A program made the translations under genes and the position numbers. The notes below the pieces were generated by a model that was not told where the DNA came from, searched no databases, and saw only the letters and a program-made list of their open reading frames with translations. A stretch of 64,000 nt of DNA from Nocardioides sp. WS12 (GTDB lineage: Bacteria > Actinomycetota > Actinomycetes > Propionibacteriales > Nocardioidaceae): the NCBI RefSeq assembly GCF_014108865.1, contig NZ_CP053928.1:1488001-1552000 (forward strand), given 5' to 3'. This document shows positions 42,041 through 49,373 of this stretch, one piece after another; the first letter of the stretch is position 1, and each line of letters opens with the position of its first letter.

Positions 42041-43030
42041 ATGGATGACATCGACGACCTCCTCGATCGCCAGGACGGTGTCATCGCGCGCCATCAGGTG
42101 CTGGCCCGTGGCCACTCGCCCGCCTTCGTCGCACGCAAGGTTCGGCGTCGGGACTTGGTGACCGTTCACCCGGGCGTCTACGTCAACCACACGGGTCCGC
42201 TGGTCTGGCGCCAACGAGCCTGGGCGGCCGTCCTGGCGTGCTGGCCGGCGGCATTGAGCGGCTGGTCGGCGATCCGCGCGCACGAAGGGCCCGGTCGGCG
42301 GCGATTCGACGACGACCGGCCGATCGAGGTCATGGTCCGGCACGGCCGCCGGCCGCCGTTGCTGGACGGGGTGCGTGCGCGGGAGTCGCGGAGATTCGAG
42401 GAGTCGGCGCAGCTGCACCTGAGTCCGCCGAGGCAGCGCTACGACGACGCGATCATCGAGCTCGCGGATCGTGCCTCGAACGAGTTGGACATGATCGCCG
42501 TCCTCGCCGACGCGTGCGGTGGCCGTCGTACGACGGCTGCCCGGCTGCTGTCACGGATGGAGCAGATGTCCCGGCTGGCCCGACGAGCGCTGATGGAAGC
42601 GGTCCTGCAGGACGTGGCCGACGGGACCTGTTCGGTGCTCGAGCACGGCTACCTCACGCGGGTCGAGCGGGCGCACGAGCTTCCGCGTGGACTGCGGCAG
42701 GTAGCTGCCCGCGGCGAGGACGGTCGGCGCATGTTCCGTGACGTCGTGTACGGCGGCAGCCGGCCTCGTTGGCGCCAGATCGTCGAACTCGATGGTCGTC
42801 TGGGGCACGACTCGGCGACCGACCGCGATCGGGACATGGAGCGGGACCTCGACGCCGCCCTGGGGCTCGAGGACACCGTCCGGCTCGGGTACGGACAGGT
42901 CTTCGCCAGGTCGTGTTCGACGGCGGAAAGGGTCGGCCGGTTGCTCCAGATGCGGGGCTGGGCCGGAGAACCGAGTCAGTGTCCTGAGTGCCCACCGGCG
43001 GATCGGCAGGGATCCGATCAACCTGCTTGA
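42041..43030 (+). CDS. AbiEi-like winged-helix protein with DUF559/Vsr-like C-terminus
   Basis: 329-aa protein. Residues about 1-60 match the winged-helix start of type IV toxin-antitoxin AbiEi antitoxins (DDLLDRQDGVIARHQVLARGHSPAFVARKVRRRDLVTVHPGVYV). The C-terminal third resembles DUF559/Vsr-like PD-(D/E)xK nucleases (QIVELDGRLGHDSATDRDRDMERDLDAALGL). No AbiEii toxin gene is adjacent. Such orphan proteins are frequent in actinobacteria and their function is unclear. The last codons (DRQGSDQPA) are read from the right boundary repeat, so the gene and repeat have become joined. It is unrelated to the catabolic genes around it. Confidence 0.82.
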   Translation: MDDIDDLLDRQDGVIARHQVLARGHSPAFVARKVRRRDLVTVHPGVYVNHTGPLVWRQRAWAAVLACWPAALSGWSAIRAHEGPGRRRFDDDRPIEVMVRHGRRPPLLDGVRARESRRFEESAQLHLSPPRQRYDDAIIELADRASNELDMIAVLADACGGRRTTAARLLSRMEQMSRLARRALMEAVLQDVADGTCSVLEHGYLTRVERAHELPRGLRQVAARGEDGRRMFRDVVYGGSRPRWRQIVELDGRLGHDSATDRDRDMERDLDAALGLEDTVRLGYGQVFARSCSTAERVGRLLQMRGWAGEPSQCPECPPADRQGSDQPA

Positions 43031-43050
43031 TCGAATCCCTGCCGTTGTTC
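43002..43050. repeat. palindromic boundary repeat, right copy
   Basis: Arms CGGCAGGGATCCGATC (43004-43019) and GATCGAATCCCTGCCG (43029-43044) pair with one mismatch. It matches the left copy (41911-41951) at 39 of 41 positions in direct orientation. In inverted orientation the identity also covers the outer GAACAA. It encodes the end of the enclosed gene and ends 6 bases before the flavin-oxidase stop (43056), where it could also act as that gene's terminator. Confidence 0.8.
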
Positions 43051-43055
43051 GATGG

Positions 43056-44666
43056 TCAGCCGAAGCGCTTCTTCAGCCGCGTCAGCGCACCGTCCCGGTT
43101 CGCCTTGATCAGGGCCTCGGCCGCGTTCTTGCCGGGCAGGCCGGAGATGCCGCCGGTCGGGTGGGTACCGGCGCCGGTGATCCACAACCCCGGTACCGGC
43201 GTCTCGTAGCCACCGAAGCCCTGGGCCGGCCGGAGTCCGCCGAACCGCATGCCGACAGGTTCCACGTGGTAGACGTTGCCGTCCGGCACGTTGAAGCGCT
43301 CCTCGAGCTCGGGTGCGGACATCACTCGGCGGCTGATCTCCATGCTGTCGAGGCCCTCGTAGTAGAGCGATGACTCCTTGAGGACCTTGTTGCCGATCTG
43401 CTCGCGCATCTCCTCCCACGGGACCTTGGGGTTGCGCGGGAAGATGCCGGACCAGGCCCAGAAGGTGTCCTGGCCCTCGGGTGCCTGGGTGGGGTCGAGA
43501 CGCGAGGGGACGATGCCGATGAAGCACTCGTTCTCCGGGTAGACCCGCTGCACGGCGCTGTTCCAGGCGTCGATGTGGTCCTCGTAGGTCTGCCAGCTCA
43601 CGATCGGCTCGGTCAGGTCGAGGCCGTCCTTGCGCCAGGCGTTGTGCTTCGGCATGGTCAGCCGGCCCGACACGGCGACGTCGATCTTCAGGGTCGTCGT
43701 CTCGAGCACGTTCGTCGGGATGGCGTGCGCCCGGCGTTCGAGGTGGTCGGGCAGCGTGCCCTCGGGCAACAGTTGCGCCAACGTCGCCTTCGGGCTGCAG
43801 GAGGCGAGGGTCGTGGTCGCGAAGAGTTCTTCCCCGTTGTCCAGTCGGACACCGGCGACGGTGCCGCCGCGCACGATCATCTCGGAGACGCGGCTGTTCA
43901 CTCGCACCGAGCCGCCGTGCTCGATCAGGCACTGGGTCAGCGCGTTGGTGAGGGCGCCGGTACCGCCCTGGAAGCGCGCGGAGTTCGTGCGGTGGCACAT
44001 GGCGATGTAGATCAGTGCCCACGCCGTACCGTCCTGGGTCATCCAGCAGAAGGGCGGCATCGAGGCGAGGGCGGCCCGCAGGAGCGGGGTGTCGAACCGC
44101 TCCTCGATGAACTCCTTGTGCGACGTCGTCAGGAAGGTCGTCAGCGGCAGCAGTTCCTTGCGCTTCTTGAGCGCCGCCGGCAGCTCGCGCATCAGCTGCG
44201 CGCCGGGGCGCAGGGGATGGCCGTTCATGTAGGGGATCGCGAGGTCCATGGCGGCGTCGAGCGAGCGGGCGAACGCCTCGTAGGCGCGCGCGTCCTTGGG
44301 GGAGAAGTACCGCAGCTCCTCGACGGTCTTCGCCGGGTCCTTCCAGAACGCCAGCGACGGTCCCTCGGGGTCGAGGTGGACGTGGAAGGGATCGGCGATG
44401 ATCTGCTTGAAGCCGTACTTCTTCAGCTCGAGGTGCTCCTCGATGCCCGAGGAGCGGAAGAGCGAGGCCTGGATCCCACCTTCGTTGATCAGGTGGCCCG
44501 GGGCGTCGGGGAAGATCGGGTTGGTCGAGATCATCCCGCCGATGGTCGGGGAGGCCTCGACGACCTCGACGGTGAATCCGGCCTTGGCGAGGTAGCAGGC
44601 GGCGACGAGGCCGTTGTGGCCGGCGCCGATGACGAGGACGTCAGTGGGTGCCTTCGGGTCAGGCAT
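43056..44666 (-). CDS. PYROXD2/phytoene-desaturase-like FAD oxidoreductase
   Basis: 536-aa flavoprotein. FAD fold TDVLVIGAGHNGLVAACYLAKAGFTVEVVEAS lies near residues 8-40, followed by a PYROXD2-typical GGMISTNPIFPDAPGHLINEGG. The C-terminal segment VPGLWITGAGTHPTGGISGLPGKNAAEAL completes the cofactor site. Family members desaturate or isomerise isoprenoid-like substrates, and many are uncharacterised. The ATG at 44666 overlaps the upstream membrane-protein gene by 8 bases and has GGAG at 7-base spacing. It is the last gene of the minus-strand operon 47572 to 43056. Confidence 0.88.
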   Translation of the reverse strand: MPDPKAPTDVLVIGAGHNGLVAACYLAKAGFTVEVVEASPTIGGMISTNPIFPDAPGHLINEGGIQASLFRSSGIEEHLELKKYGFKQIIADPFHVHLDPEGPSLAFWKDPAKTVEELRYFSPKDARAYEAFARSLDAAMDLAIPYMNGHPLRPGAQLMRELPAALKKRKELLPLTTFLTTSHKEFIEERFDTPLLRAALASMPPFCWMTQDGTAWALIYIAMCHRTNSARFQGGTGALTNALTQCLIEHGGSVRVNSRVSEMIVRGGTVAGVRLDNGEELFATTTLASCSPKATLAQLLPEGTLPDHLERRAHAIPTNVLETTTLKIDVAVSGRLTMPKHNAWRKDGLDLTEPIVSWQTYEDHIDAWNSAVQRVYPENECFIGIVPSRLDPTQAPEGQDTFWAWSGIFPRNPKVPWEEMREQIGNKVLKESSLYYEGLDSMEISRRVMSAPELEERFNVPDGNVYHVEPVGMRFGGLRPAQGFGGYETPVPGLWITGAGTHPTGGISGLPGKNAAEALIKANRDGALTRLKKRFG

Positions 44667-45408
44667 GGGAGAGCTCCAGTTCAGTGGCGAGGTGGGCTTC
44701 GGTGCGGATGGCGCGCAGGAGGACCCAGGTCATGACGAGGTACCAAGCGCCGAAGGCCGCGGCCGGGATCCAGAACCCGATGAGTCCGGTCCAGGCGAAG
44801 ACGCCGTCGGCGAAGAACGCGATGAGGGTGGCGGGCAGGACCAGGAAAGCCAGCCAGAGGCTGAACCACGCGACCCACCGGGGGAAGACCGGCTCGGGCG
44901 AGCGATCGCCGAGGGTTGCGATCGCGATCGCCACCAGCTGTCCGACGACCGGGGGCCAGGGAATGATCAGCAGGATGTAGGACAGATCGTTCAACGCGAG
45001 AGTGATCTCTGCGGGCCGCTCCGGACGGAACGCGCCGACCATGAAGAACACGATGGGCACGGTCAACACCATCGTCACGATGATCCCCGACGCGAACTGC
45101 AGCACCGACATCACCGGGAATCCCCGCTCCGCGCGGCGCAGCTGGAGGCTCACCACCAGCGAGAACGGCAGGGTGAGGAAGGCACCGGCCATCGCGATGG
45201 TCAGCCCCGTCAGGTGCAGGGCCTGATTGTTCGCATAGTGCTGGGCGACCTGAGCTGCCGAGTCGGTTGCAGGAACGAGTGGGATGAAGCCCCCGAGCAG
45301 GCCCCATCCGCCGAACAGGCAGACGGTGAAAAGAGGCCCGCACCACGCCATGATGACCTGGTTCCGGCGGTGGAGATCGACGTCGGACACCTGCGACATC
45401 GAGGTCAC
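44659..45408 (-). CDS. multi-pass membrane protein, paralogue of 25651-26349
   Basis: 249-aa protein with about six hydrophobic segments, starting with GPLFTVCLFGGWGLLGGFIPLVP and including LPATLIAFFADGVFAWTGLIGFWIPAAAFGAWYLVMTW. It shares the PRWVAW...FAW pattern with the 25651 product. I chose GTG 45408 because it overlaps the kinase stop (GTGA), the coupling used across this region; ATG 45399 is an alternative. The function is unknown. Repeated adjacency to a desaturase-like flavoprotein suggests a membrane partner or importer for its substrate. Confidence 0.82.
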   Translation of the reverse strand: MTSMSQVSDVDLHRRNQVIMAWCGPLFTVCLFGGWGLLGGFIPLVPATDSAAQVAQHYANNQALHLTGLTIAMAGAFLTLPFSLVVSLQLRRAERGFPVMSVLQFASGIIVTMVLTVPIVFFMVGAFRPERPAEITLALNDLSYILLIIPWPPVVGQLVAIAIATLGDRSPEPVFPRWVAWFSLWLAFLVLPATLIAFFADGVFAWTGLIGFWIPAAAFGAWYLVMTWVLLRAIRTEAHLATELELSHA

Positions 45409-46508
45409 CGGTTCCCGATGAACGATTGTGCGTCCCCACCCGGCGCAGGTGCGCCGATCAACGCGGCGAGCAGTTGGCTGGCGGGGTTGTTGAACTTCAT
45501 GGGAGCGTCGGGCGGCAGCAGACCCAGTTCGATCATCAGGTTGCCGGCCCGGTGCATGATCACGGCAAGTCGTACGGCGGCCCACACCTCGTAGAAGTCG
45601 AGGTGCTCCAGCGCCCGGCCGGCCGCCTTCTCGTAGATCGCGACGACCTCGTCGCGCGACGGGAATCCTTCGGGCACGGGGAACCCGATGCCCTCGGTGT
45701 GGTGGCGCAGGATGAACAGCCACCACGCGACGTCGGCCTCGGGCTGGCCGAGACCGACCATCTCCCAGTCCAGGACAGCATTGACGGCGAGATCATCGCC
45801 GAAGAGCTGGTTGCCGATCCGGGCGTCGCCCCACAGCAGGACCGGGTCGCGATCGTCGGCGGGCCGATGCTCGGCGAGCCAGGCGAAGCCGGATTCGACG
45901 GTCGGGTTGGTGTCGCCCGCACGGGCCCAGTCGTAGAAGTCCTGCCAGCGCGCGAGATCGGCGTCGTAAACGGAACCAGCGTCGGCCCCGGCTGCCGGCG
46001 CGAGCGAGTCGAGGCCGAGGGTGCGCCAGTCGGCAGCGTGGATGCTGGCGATGGCCTCGATCGAGTTGCGGCACAGTTCGCCGCGCAGTGCAGGAGTCAG
46101 GTCCTCGAGCACCCAGCCCGCTGCCGTGAAGGGCGGGTCGTCGGCGGGCACCCGGCCGAAGGCTCGCTCCATCACCAGGAACGGGGAGCCGAGCACGGCG
46201 GGGGAGTTCTCGACCCACCGCACGACAGGCGTCGGCACGCCGGCGGACGCAAGGCCGTTCATCACCGCCGCCTCACGGGCGAAGTCGTAGCTGGGGAACA
46301 CGGAAGGTCCGGCCGGTGCGACCCGGGCGACGAATTGTCCGGTCTCCTGCCCGTCGGACCAGGTGGCGGTGAAGAGCACGGTGAGGTTGGACATGCCGCT
46401 CGCCGCGGGCACGTCGCAGTCGGTGATGCTGGCGCCGGGCAGTCGCTCGGCGAGCCAGGTCTCCAGGGCGCCGCGGATCTCTGCCGGGTCGGTGTTCGCG
46501 AGGGCCAT
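45405..46508 (-). CDS. APH-like phosphotransferase, ACAD10/11-kinase type
   Basis: 367-aa kinase. The catalytic loop is LLWGDARIGNQLFGDD (Asp and Asn present) and the metal Asp is in NAVLDWEMVGLGQPEADVAWW, matching the phosphotransferase family related to the kinase domain of ACAD10/ACAD11 and to LvaA. Those phosphorylate the hydroxyl of 4-hydroxyacyl-CoA compounds so that an acyl-CoA dehydrogenase-like enzyme can remove it. The same role here is inference. The ATG at 46508 overlaps the DUF7065 stop (TGATG). It is the second such kinase in the window besides 5155-6351. Confidence 0.86.
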   Translation of the reverse strand: MALANTDPAEIRGALETWLAERLPGASITDCDVPAASGMSNLTVLFTATWSDGQETGQFVARVAPAGPSVFPSYDFAREAAVMNGLASAGVPTPVVRWVENSPAVLGSPFLVMERAFGRVPADDPPFTAAGWVLEDLTPALRGELCRNSIEAIASIHAADWRTLGLDSLAPAAGADAGSVYDADLARWQDFYDWARAGDTNPTVESGFAWLAEHRPADDRDPVLLWGDARIGNQLFGDDLAVNAVLDWEMVGLGQPEADVAWWLFILRHHTEGIGFPVPEGFPSRDEVVAIYEKAAGRALEHLDFYEVWAAVRLAVIMHRAGNLMIELGLLPPDAPMKFNNPASQLLAALIGAPAPGGDAQSFIGNR

Positions 46509-47572
46509 CAGTTGTCTCCTTCGACGGGGGTGGGATCGGTGGCGCGGGCGACCATCGCCCGCTGGTACTTGTCGAACCAGATCTCCTGGTACGTGGCGTG
46601 GGCGATCCGCCCCTCTTCGTCGGTCCAGCGGAAGACGCTGTCGTGGAAGGAGACGTTGGGCCATGCAGGGATCGTCGCCGTTGCGATCGCCTCGCCGGTG
46701 AAGCGCCAGATGCGGCCGTCCTCGTCGGTGGCCTCGATCTCCTGGCGCAACGTCGCGAAGGTCAGCGGCTGACGCTCCAGGACGTTGCGTCGGATCCGGG
46801 TGACCTGCCGGGTCTCGCCCTTGTGGATCAGCCACGCGAAGTGGTGGGTCGGTGCACCCTCGGGGATGTCGAAGAGACCGGTCCAGGCCGGGTCGGTGTC
46901 GGGTGCCTCGAAGCTGATCTGGTTGAAGATCAGGTCCTCGCCGAAGTACATCGGCGACCAGCCGACGGGCGGAACGGGCACGCCGCCCTGGTCCTCGGTG
47001 CGTACCTGGCGCCAGGAGCGGTCACGCGGTGTGAAGCAGTCGACGTCGTACGTGACGCCCTCGAGGGTGAGCGAGCCGACGCAGTGCATGAACTGCTCGC
47101 TGCCGCCGGTGACGCGGCCCGGGTCACCGTGGTGGGCGTCCTCGCCGGGCATCACGTGGCCGCGGGCCAGGAGCGGGGTGACCGCGGTCTGGGTGACGTC
47201 GAACGACGTACGCCCGTCCTTGCTGGTGTAGCTCACTCGTGCAACCCGGCCGGGCTCCAGGAAATCGATGCGCAGGCCGTTGGCCGTGGTGATGACGTTC
47301 CCGTCGAACTCGGGCCACGGCATGGTGACCTCGTAGTCGAGGTGGGCGACGTCGAGCACATTGACGTTGTCGAGGCCCTGGAAGATCGCGACGCCGCCCT
47401 GACTCAGCGGGAATGTCGGCTGGTAGCGGACGTAGAGGAACGCGCCAATCGCCGCCTCCGGCACCGAGAAGCCGAAGTAGTGGGTGTGGATCGTGTGGTG
47501 GTCCCAGTCCTCGGCCCCGACGGGCAGCGGGACGAGGAGGTCCGTCTCGGGCGGGTGGACGGCGTGGTTCAT
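46508..47572 (-). CDS. DUF7064/7065-like lipocalin-type protein 3
   Basis: 354-aa beta-rich protein. The family signature is present as VDCFTPRDRSWRQVRTED, with the RD-x-SW pair. N-terminal HYFGFSVPEAAIGAFLYVRYQP and later SYTSKDGRTSFDVTQTAV are typical of the first lobe. The ATG at 47572 has GGGAG upstream; an open frame continues beyond it with no supported start. First gene of the minus-strand operon, divergent from the AveC-like gene. Third member of this family in the window after 32759 and 38417. Probably binds or transforms the hydrophobic substrate. Confidence 0.78.
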   Translation of the reverse strand: MNHAVHPPETDLLVPLPVGAEDWDHHTIHTHYFGFSVPEAAIGAFLYVRYQPTFPLSQGGVAIFQGLDNVNVLDVAHLDYEVTMPWPEFDGNVITTANGLRIDFLEPGRVARVSYTSKDGRTSFDVTQTAVTPLLARGHVMPGEDAHHGDPGRVTGGSEQFMHCVGSLTLEGVTYDVDCFTPRDRSWRQVRTEDQGGVPVPPVGWSPMYFGEDLIFNQISFEAPDTDPAWTGLFDIPEGAPTHHFAWLIHKGETRQVTRIRRNVLERQPLTFATLRQEIEATDEDGRIWRFTGEAIATATIPAWPNVSFHDSVFRWTDEEGRIAHATYQEIWFDKYQRAMVARATDPTPVEGDN

Positions 47573-47635
47573 CGAGGCTCCCAGCAGGTCGTGGCGTTTC
47601 GTGACGCCCACCACACTGACAGATAATGAATCCAT

Positions 47636-47649
47636 TTTCAATATTGAAA
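47636..47649. promoter_or_regulatory. AT-rich palindrome in divergent promoter
   Basis: TTTCAATATTGAAA, a perfect 14-base palindrome between the divergent starts at 47572 and 47681. The surrounding 50 bases are AT-rich, with candidate -10 elements such as GATAAT (47622) and TAGATC (47662). It does not fit motif A spacing; it may be an operator for the TetR encoded at 48565. Confidence 0.55.
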
Positions 47650-47680
47650 TTGATCTCAAAATAGATCTAGAGTCCGGCGC

Positions 47681-48568
47681 ATGCTTGCTGCTGCCGCCCG
47701 GGAGATCCCGGCCCACCCGACCACCGAGATGCCGTTCGGTCCCGAGATCGCGTTCACGATCTTTCTCGGGATCCCTGTTGTCGTGGGGGTGTTCTTCGCG
47801 ATCCGACATCTCCTGACGGGCCGGGGGCCTCTGCTCGCCGTGTGCCTGATCGGCGGTGGGGTCGCCTGCCTCTTCGAGCCGATCGTCGACACCCTCGGCC
47901 TCTGCTACATCCGCGAGGACGCGTACCTGACGACGTTCAGTTCGATGGGGCGTGACTTCCCGCTGTTCATCAACTTCGTCTATATCTGGTACGTCGGCGG
48001 GCTGGCCTACCTGGCCTACCGGATCTTCTCCAACGGGGTCACCGTGAAGGGCCTGTTCCAGCTGTACCTGATGGATGTCTTCATCAACATCTGGCTGGAG
48101 AGCCCGGGCGTCCTGATGGGTGCCTATGAGTACTACGGACCGCAACCGATGAACCTCTGGGGCCTGCCGCTGTGGTGGGTCTTCGTCAACCCGATCATGC
48201 CGCTGACTGCGGGTGCCCTGATCTACCGGTTGAAGCCGTACCTGCCCGGTTGGCGGATCGCGTTGGTCATTCCATTCATCCCGATGGCCGACGGCATCGG
48301 CAACGGCGCTGCGGCGTGGCCGGTCTGGACCGCGCTCAACCTCGACGCGCCGCTGTGGGTGAGCCACGTGGCCTTCCTGGTCACCGTCGGCCTGGCTCTC
48401 ACCTGCGTGTGGGTGCTGTCCTTCGTGGTCTGCCGTCGCGACGACGAGGTCGCCATCCAGGGCAAGCTCGCCATCGTGAAGGCTGCCGTCTTCGGCGTGC
48501 CGGAAGGCAATGTGCCGCCGCCGGAGATCACCATCGGTTCGGGGCCGAAGGCGCCGGCCGTAGTGTGA
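47681..48568 (+). CDS. AveC-like integral membrane protein
   Basis: 295-aa multi-pass protein with about seven hydrophobic segments. The conserved-looking centre YLMDVFINIWLESPGVLMGAYEYYGPQPMNLWGLPLWW, then NPIMPLTAGALIYRLKPYL, resembles AveC/spirocyclase-family proteins. AveC in avermectin biosynthesis acts in spiroketal formation and dehydration, and related proteins are common in mycolata and nocardioforms with unknown roles. The ATG at 47681 lacks a clear ribosome site; an in-frame ATG at 47729 is an alternative. The stop overlaps the TetR start (GTGA). A membrane-bound dehydratase or cyclase step is possible. Confidence 0.72.
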   Translation: MLAAAAREIPAHPTTEMPFGPEIAFTIFLGIPVVVGVFFAIRHLLTGRGPLLAVCLIGGGVACLFEPIVDTLGLCYIREDAYLTTFSSMGRDFPLFINFVYIWYVGGLAYLAYRIFSNGVTVKGLFQLYLMDVFINIWLESPGVLMGAYEYYGPQPMNLWGLPLWWVFVNPIMPLTAGALIYRLKPYLPGWRIALVIPFIPMADGIGNGAAAWPVWTALNLDAPLWVSHVAFLVTVGLALTCVWVLSFVVCRRDDEVAIQGKLAIVKAAVFGVPEGNVPPPEITIGSGPKAPAVV

Positions 48569-49212
48569 CCTCCGTGACTGGAGCGTCGGTGGGGGAGAGC
48601 CGGTACGACCGGCGTCGTGCGCGGACGCGGAGCGTGCTCGTCGCTGCGGGGCGGTCGCTGATCGGCGCCCACGGCGTCGCCGGACTGAAGATCCAGGACA
48701 TCACCGAAGAGGCCGATGTCGCGCTCGGGTCCTTCTACAACTACTTCTCCAACAAGGAGGAGTTGGTCGAGGCGGTCGTCGAGGAGTCGCTCGCCGAGAT
48801 GGCCGCGACCGCCGGTATCAACGAAGCCAACCGGCACCAGGATCCGGCGATCACCACCGGCCTCGCCGTCCTGCGCATCGTGGGCATCGCGTTCAGTGAC
48901 CCGGACCTGGCCCGGTTGCTGGTCCGGCTCGACCATGCGGATCTTGTCTACACGCGGGCGATGTATCCCGCGGCGCTCGAGGTGGTGCGCACCGGTGTCG
49001 AGGCGGGGCGCTTCGTCGTGCCGCACGAAGATGCCGTCGTCCACAACGTGGTCGCCGGATCACTCGCCCTGATCCGCAGGATTCTGGACGGTGAGCACGA
49101 CGACTCGGTCGTGGCTGCCCAGGCGGAACTGACCCTGCGCCTGCTCGGCCTTGGCGTCGAGGAGTCGGCCGCGATCGCCGCCCGCTGCATCGAGATCGGC
49201 CAGCGAGGCTGA
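48565..49212 (+). CDS. TetR-family transcriptional regulator
   Basis: 215-aa regulator. The helix-turn-helix is at about residues 42-66 (LKIQDITEEADVALGSFYNYFSNKEELVEAV), with an unusually clear YNYF recognition helix. The C-terminal ligand domain is helical. GTG 48565 overlaps the AveC-like stop (GTGA); GTG 48574 is an in-frame alternative. Being co-transcribed with the AveC-like gene, it may control that gene, the divergent minus-strand operon, or the ABC importer that starts 160 bases downstream at a motif A site. Confidence 0.89.
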   Translation: MTSVTGASVGESRYDRRRARTRSVLVAAGRSLIGAHGVAGLKIQDITEEADVALGSFYNYFSNKEELVEAVVEESLAEMAATAGINEANRHQDPAITTGLAVLRIVGIAFSDPDLARLLVRLDHADLVYTRAMYPAALEVVRTGVEAGRFVVPHEDAVVHNVVAGSLALIRRILDGEHDDSVVAAQAELTLRLLGLGVEESAAIAARCIEIGQRG

Positions 49213-49281
49213 CCCCTTCTGCGCGCACCCGGGACTTTGGTCCCGACTTTCATCATTTTCTATGACCCCATTGAAAATCTT

Positions 49282-49297
49282 TTGAATCGGCATTAGA
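49282..49297. promoter_or_regulatory. motif A upstream of ABC importer operon
   Basis: TTGAATCGGCATTAGA fits TNNAAT-N4-ATTNNA fully. It overlaps a TAGATT -10 candidate at 49294-49299 that would give a leader of about 65-70 bases before GTG 49374. An outer inverted repeat ATTTTC (49255-49260) / GAAAAT (49273-49278) lies just upstream. Confidence 0.6.
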
Positions 49298-49373
49298 TTT
49301 TCGAGGAGTTCTCGCTCGGGAGAACGGAGTCGCCCTGGAGGGGGGCGGCGTCATTCCTGATGGGAGCATCAAG

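Noticed and set aside
42041..43030. Complete AbiE toxin-antitoxin system
   Set aside because: Only an AbiEi-like N-terminus is seen; no AbiEii nucleotidyltransferase gene is adjacent.
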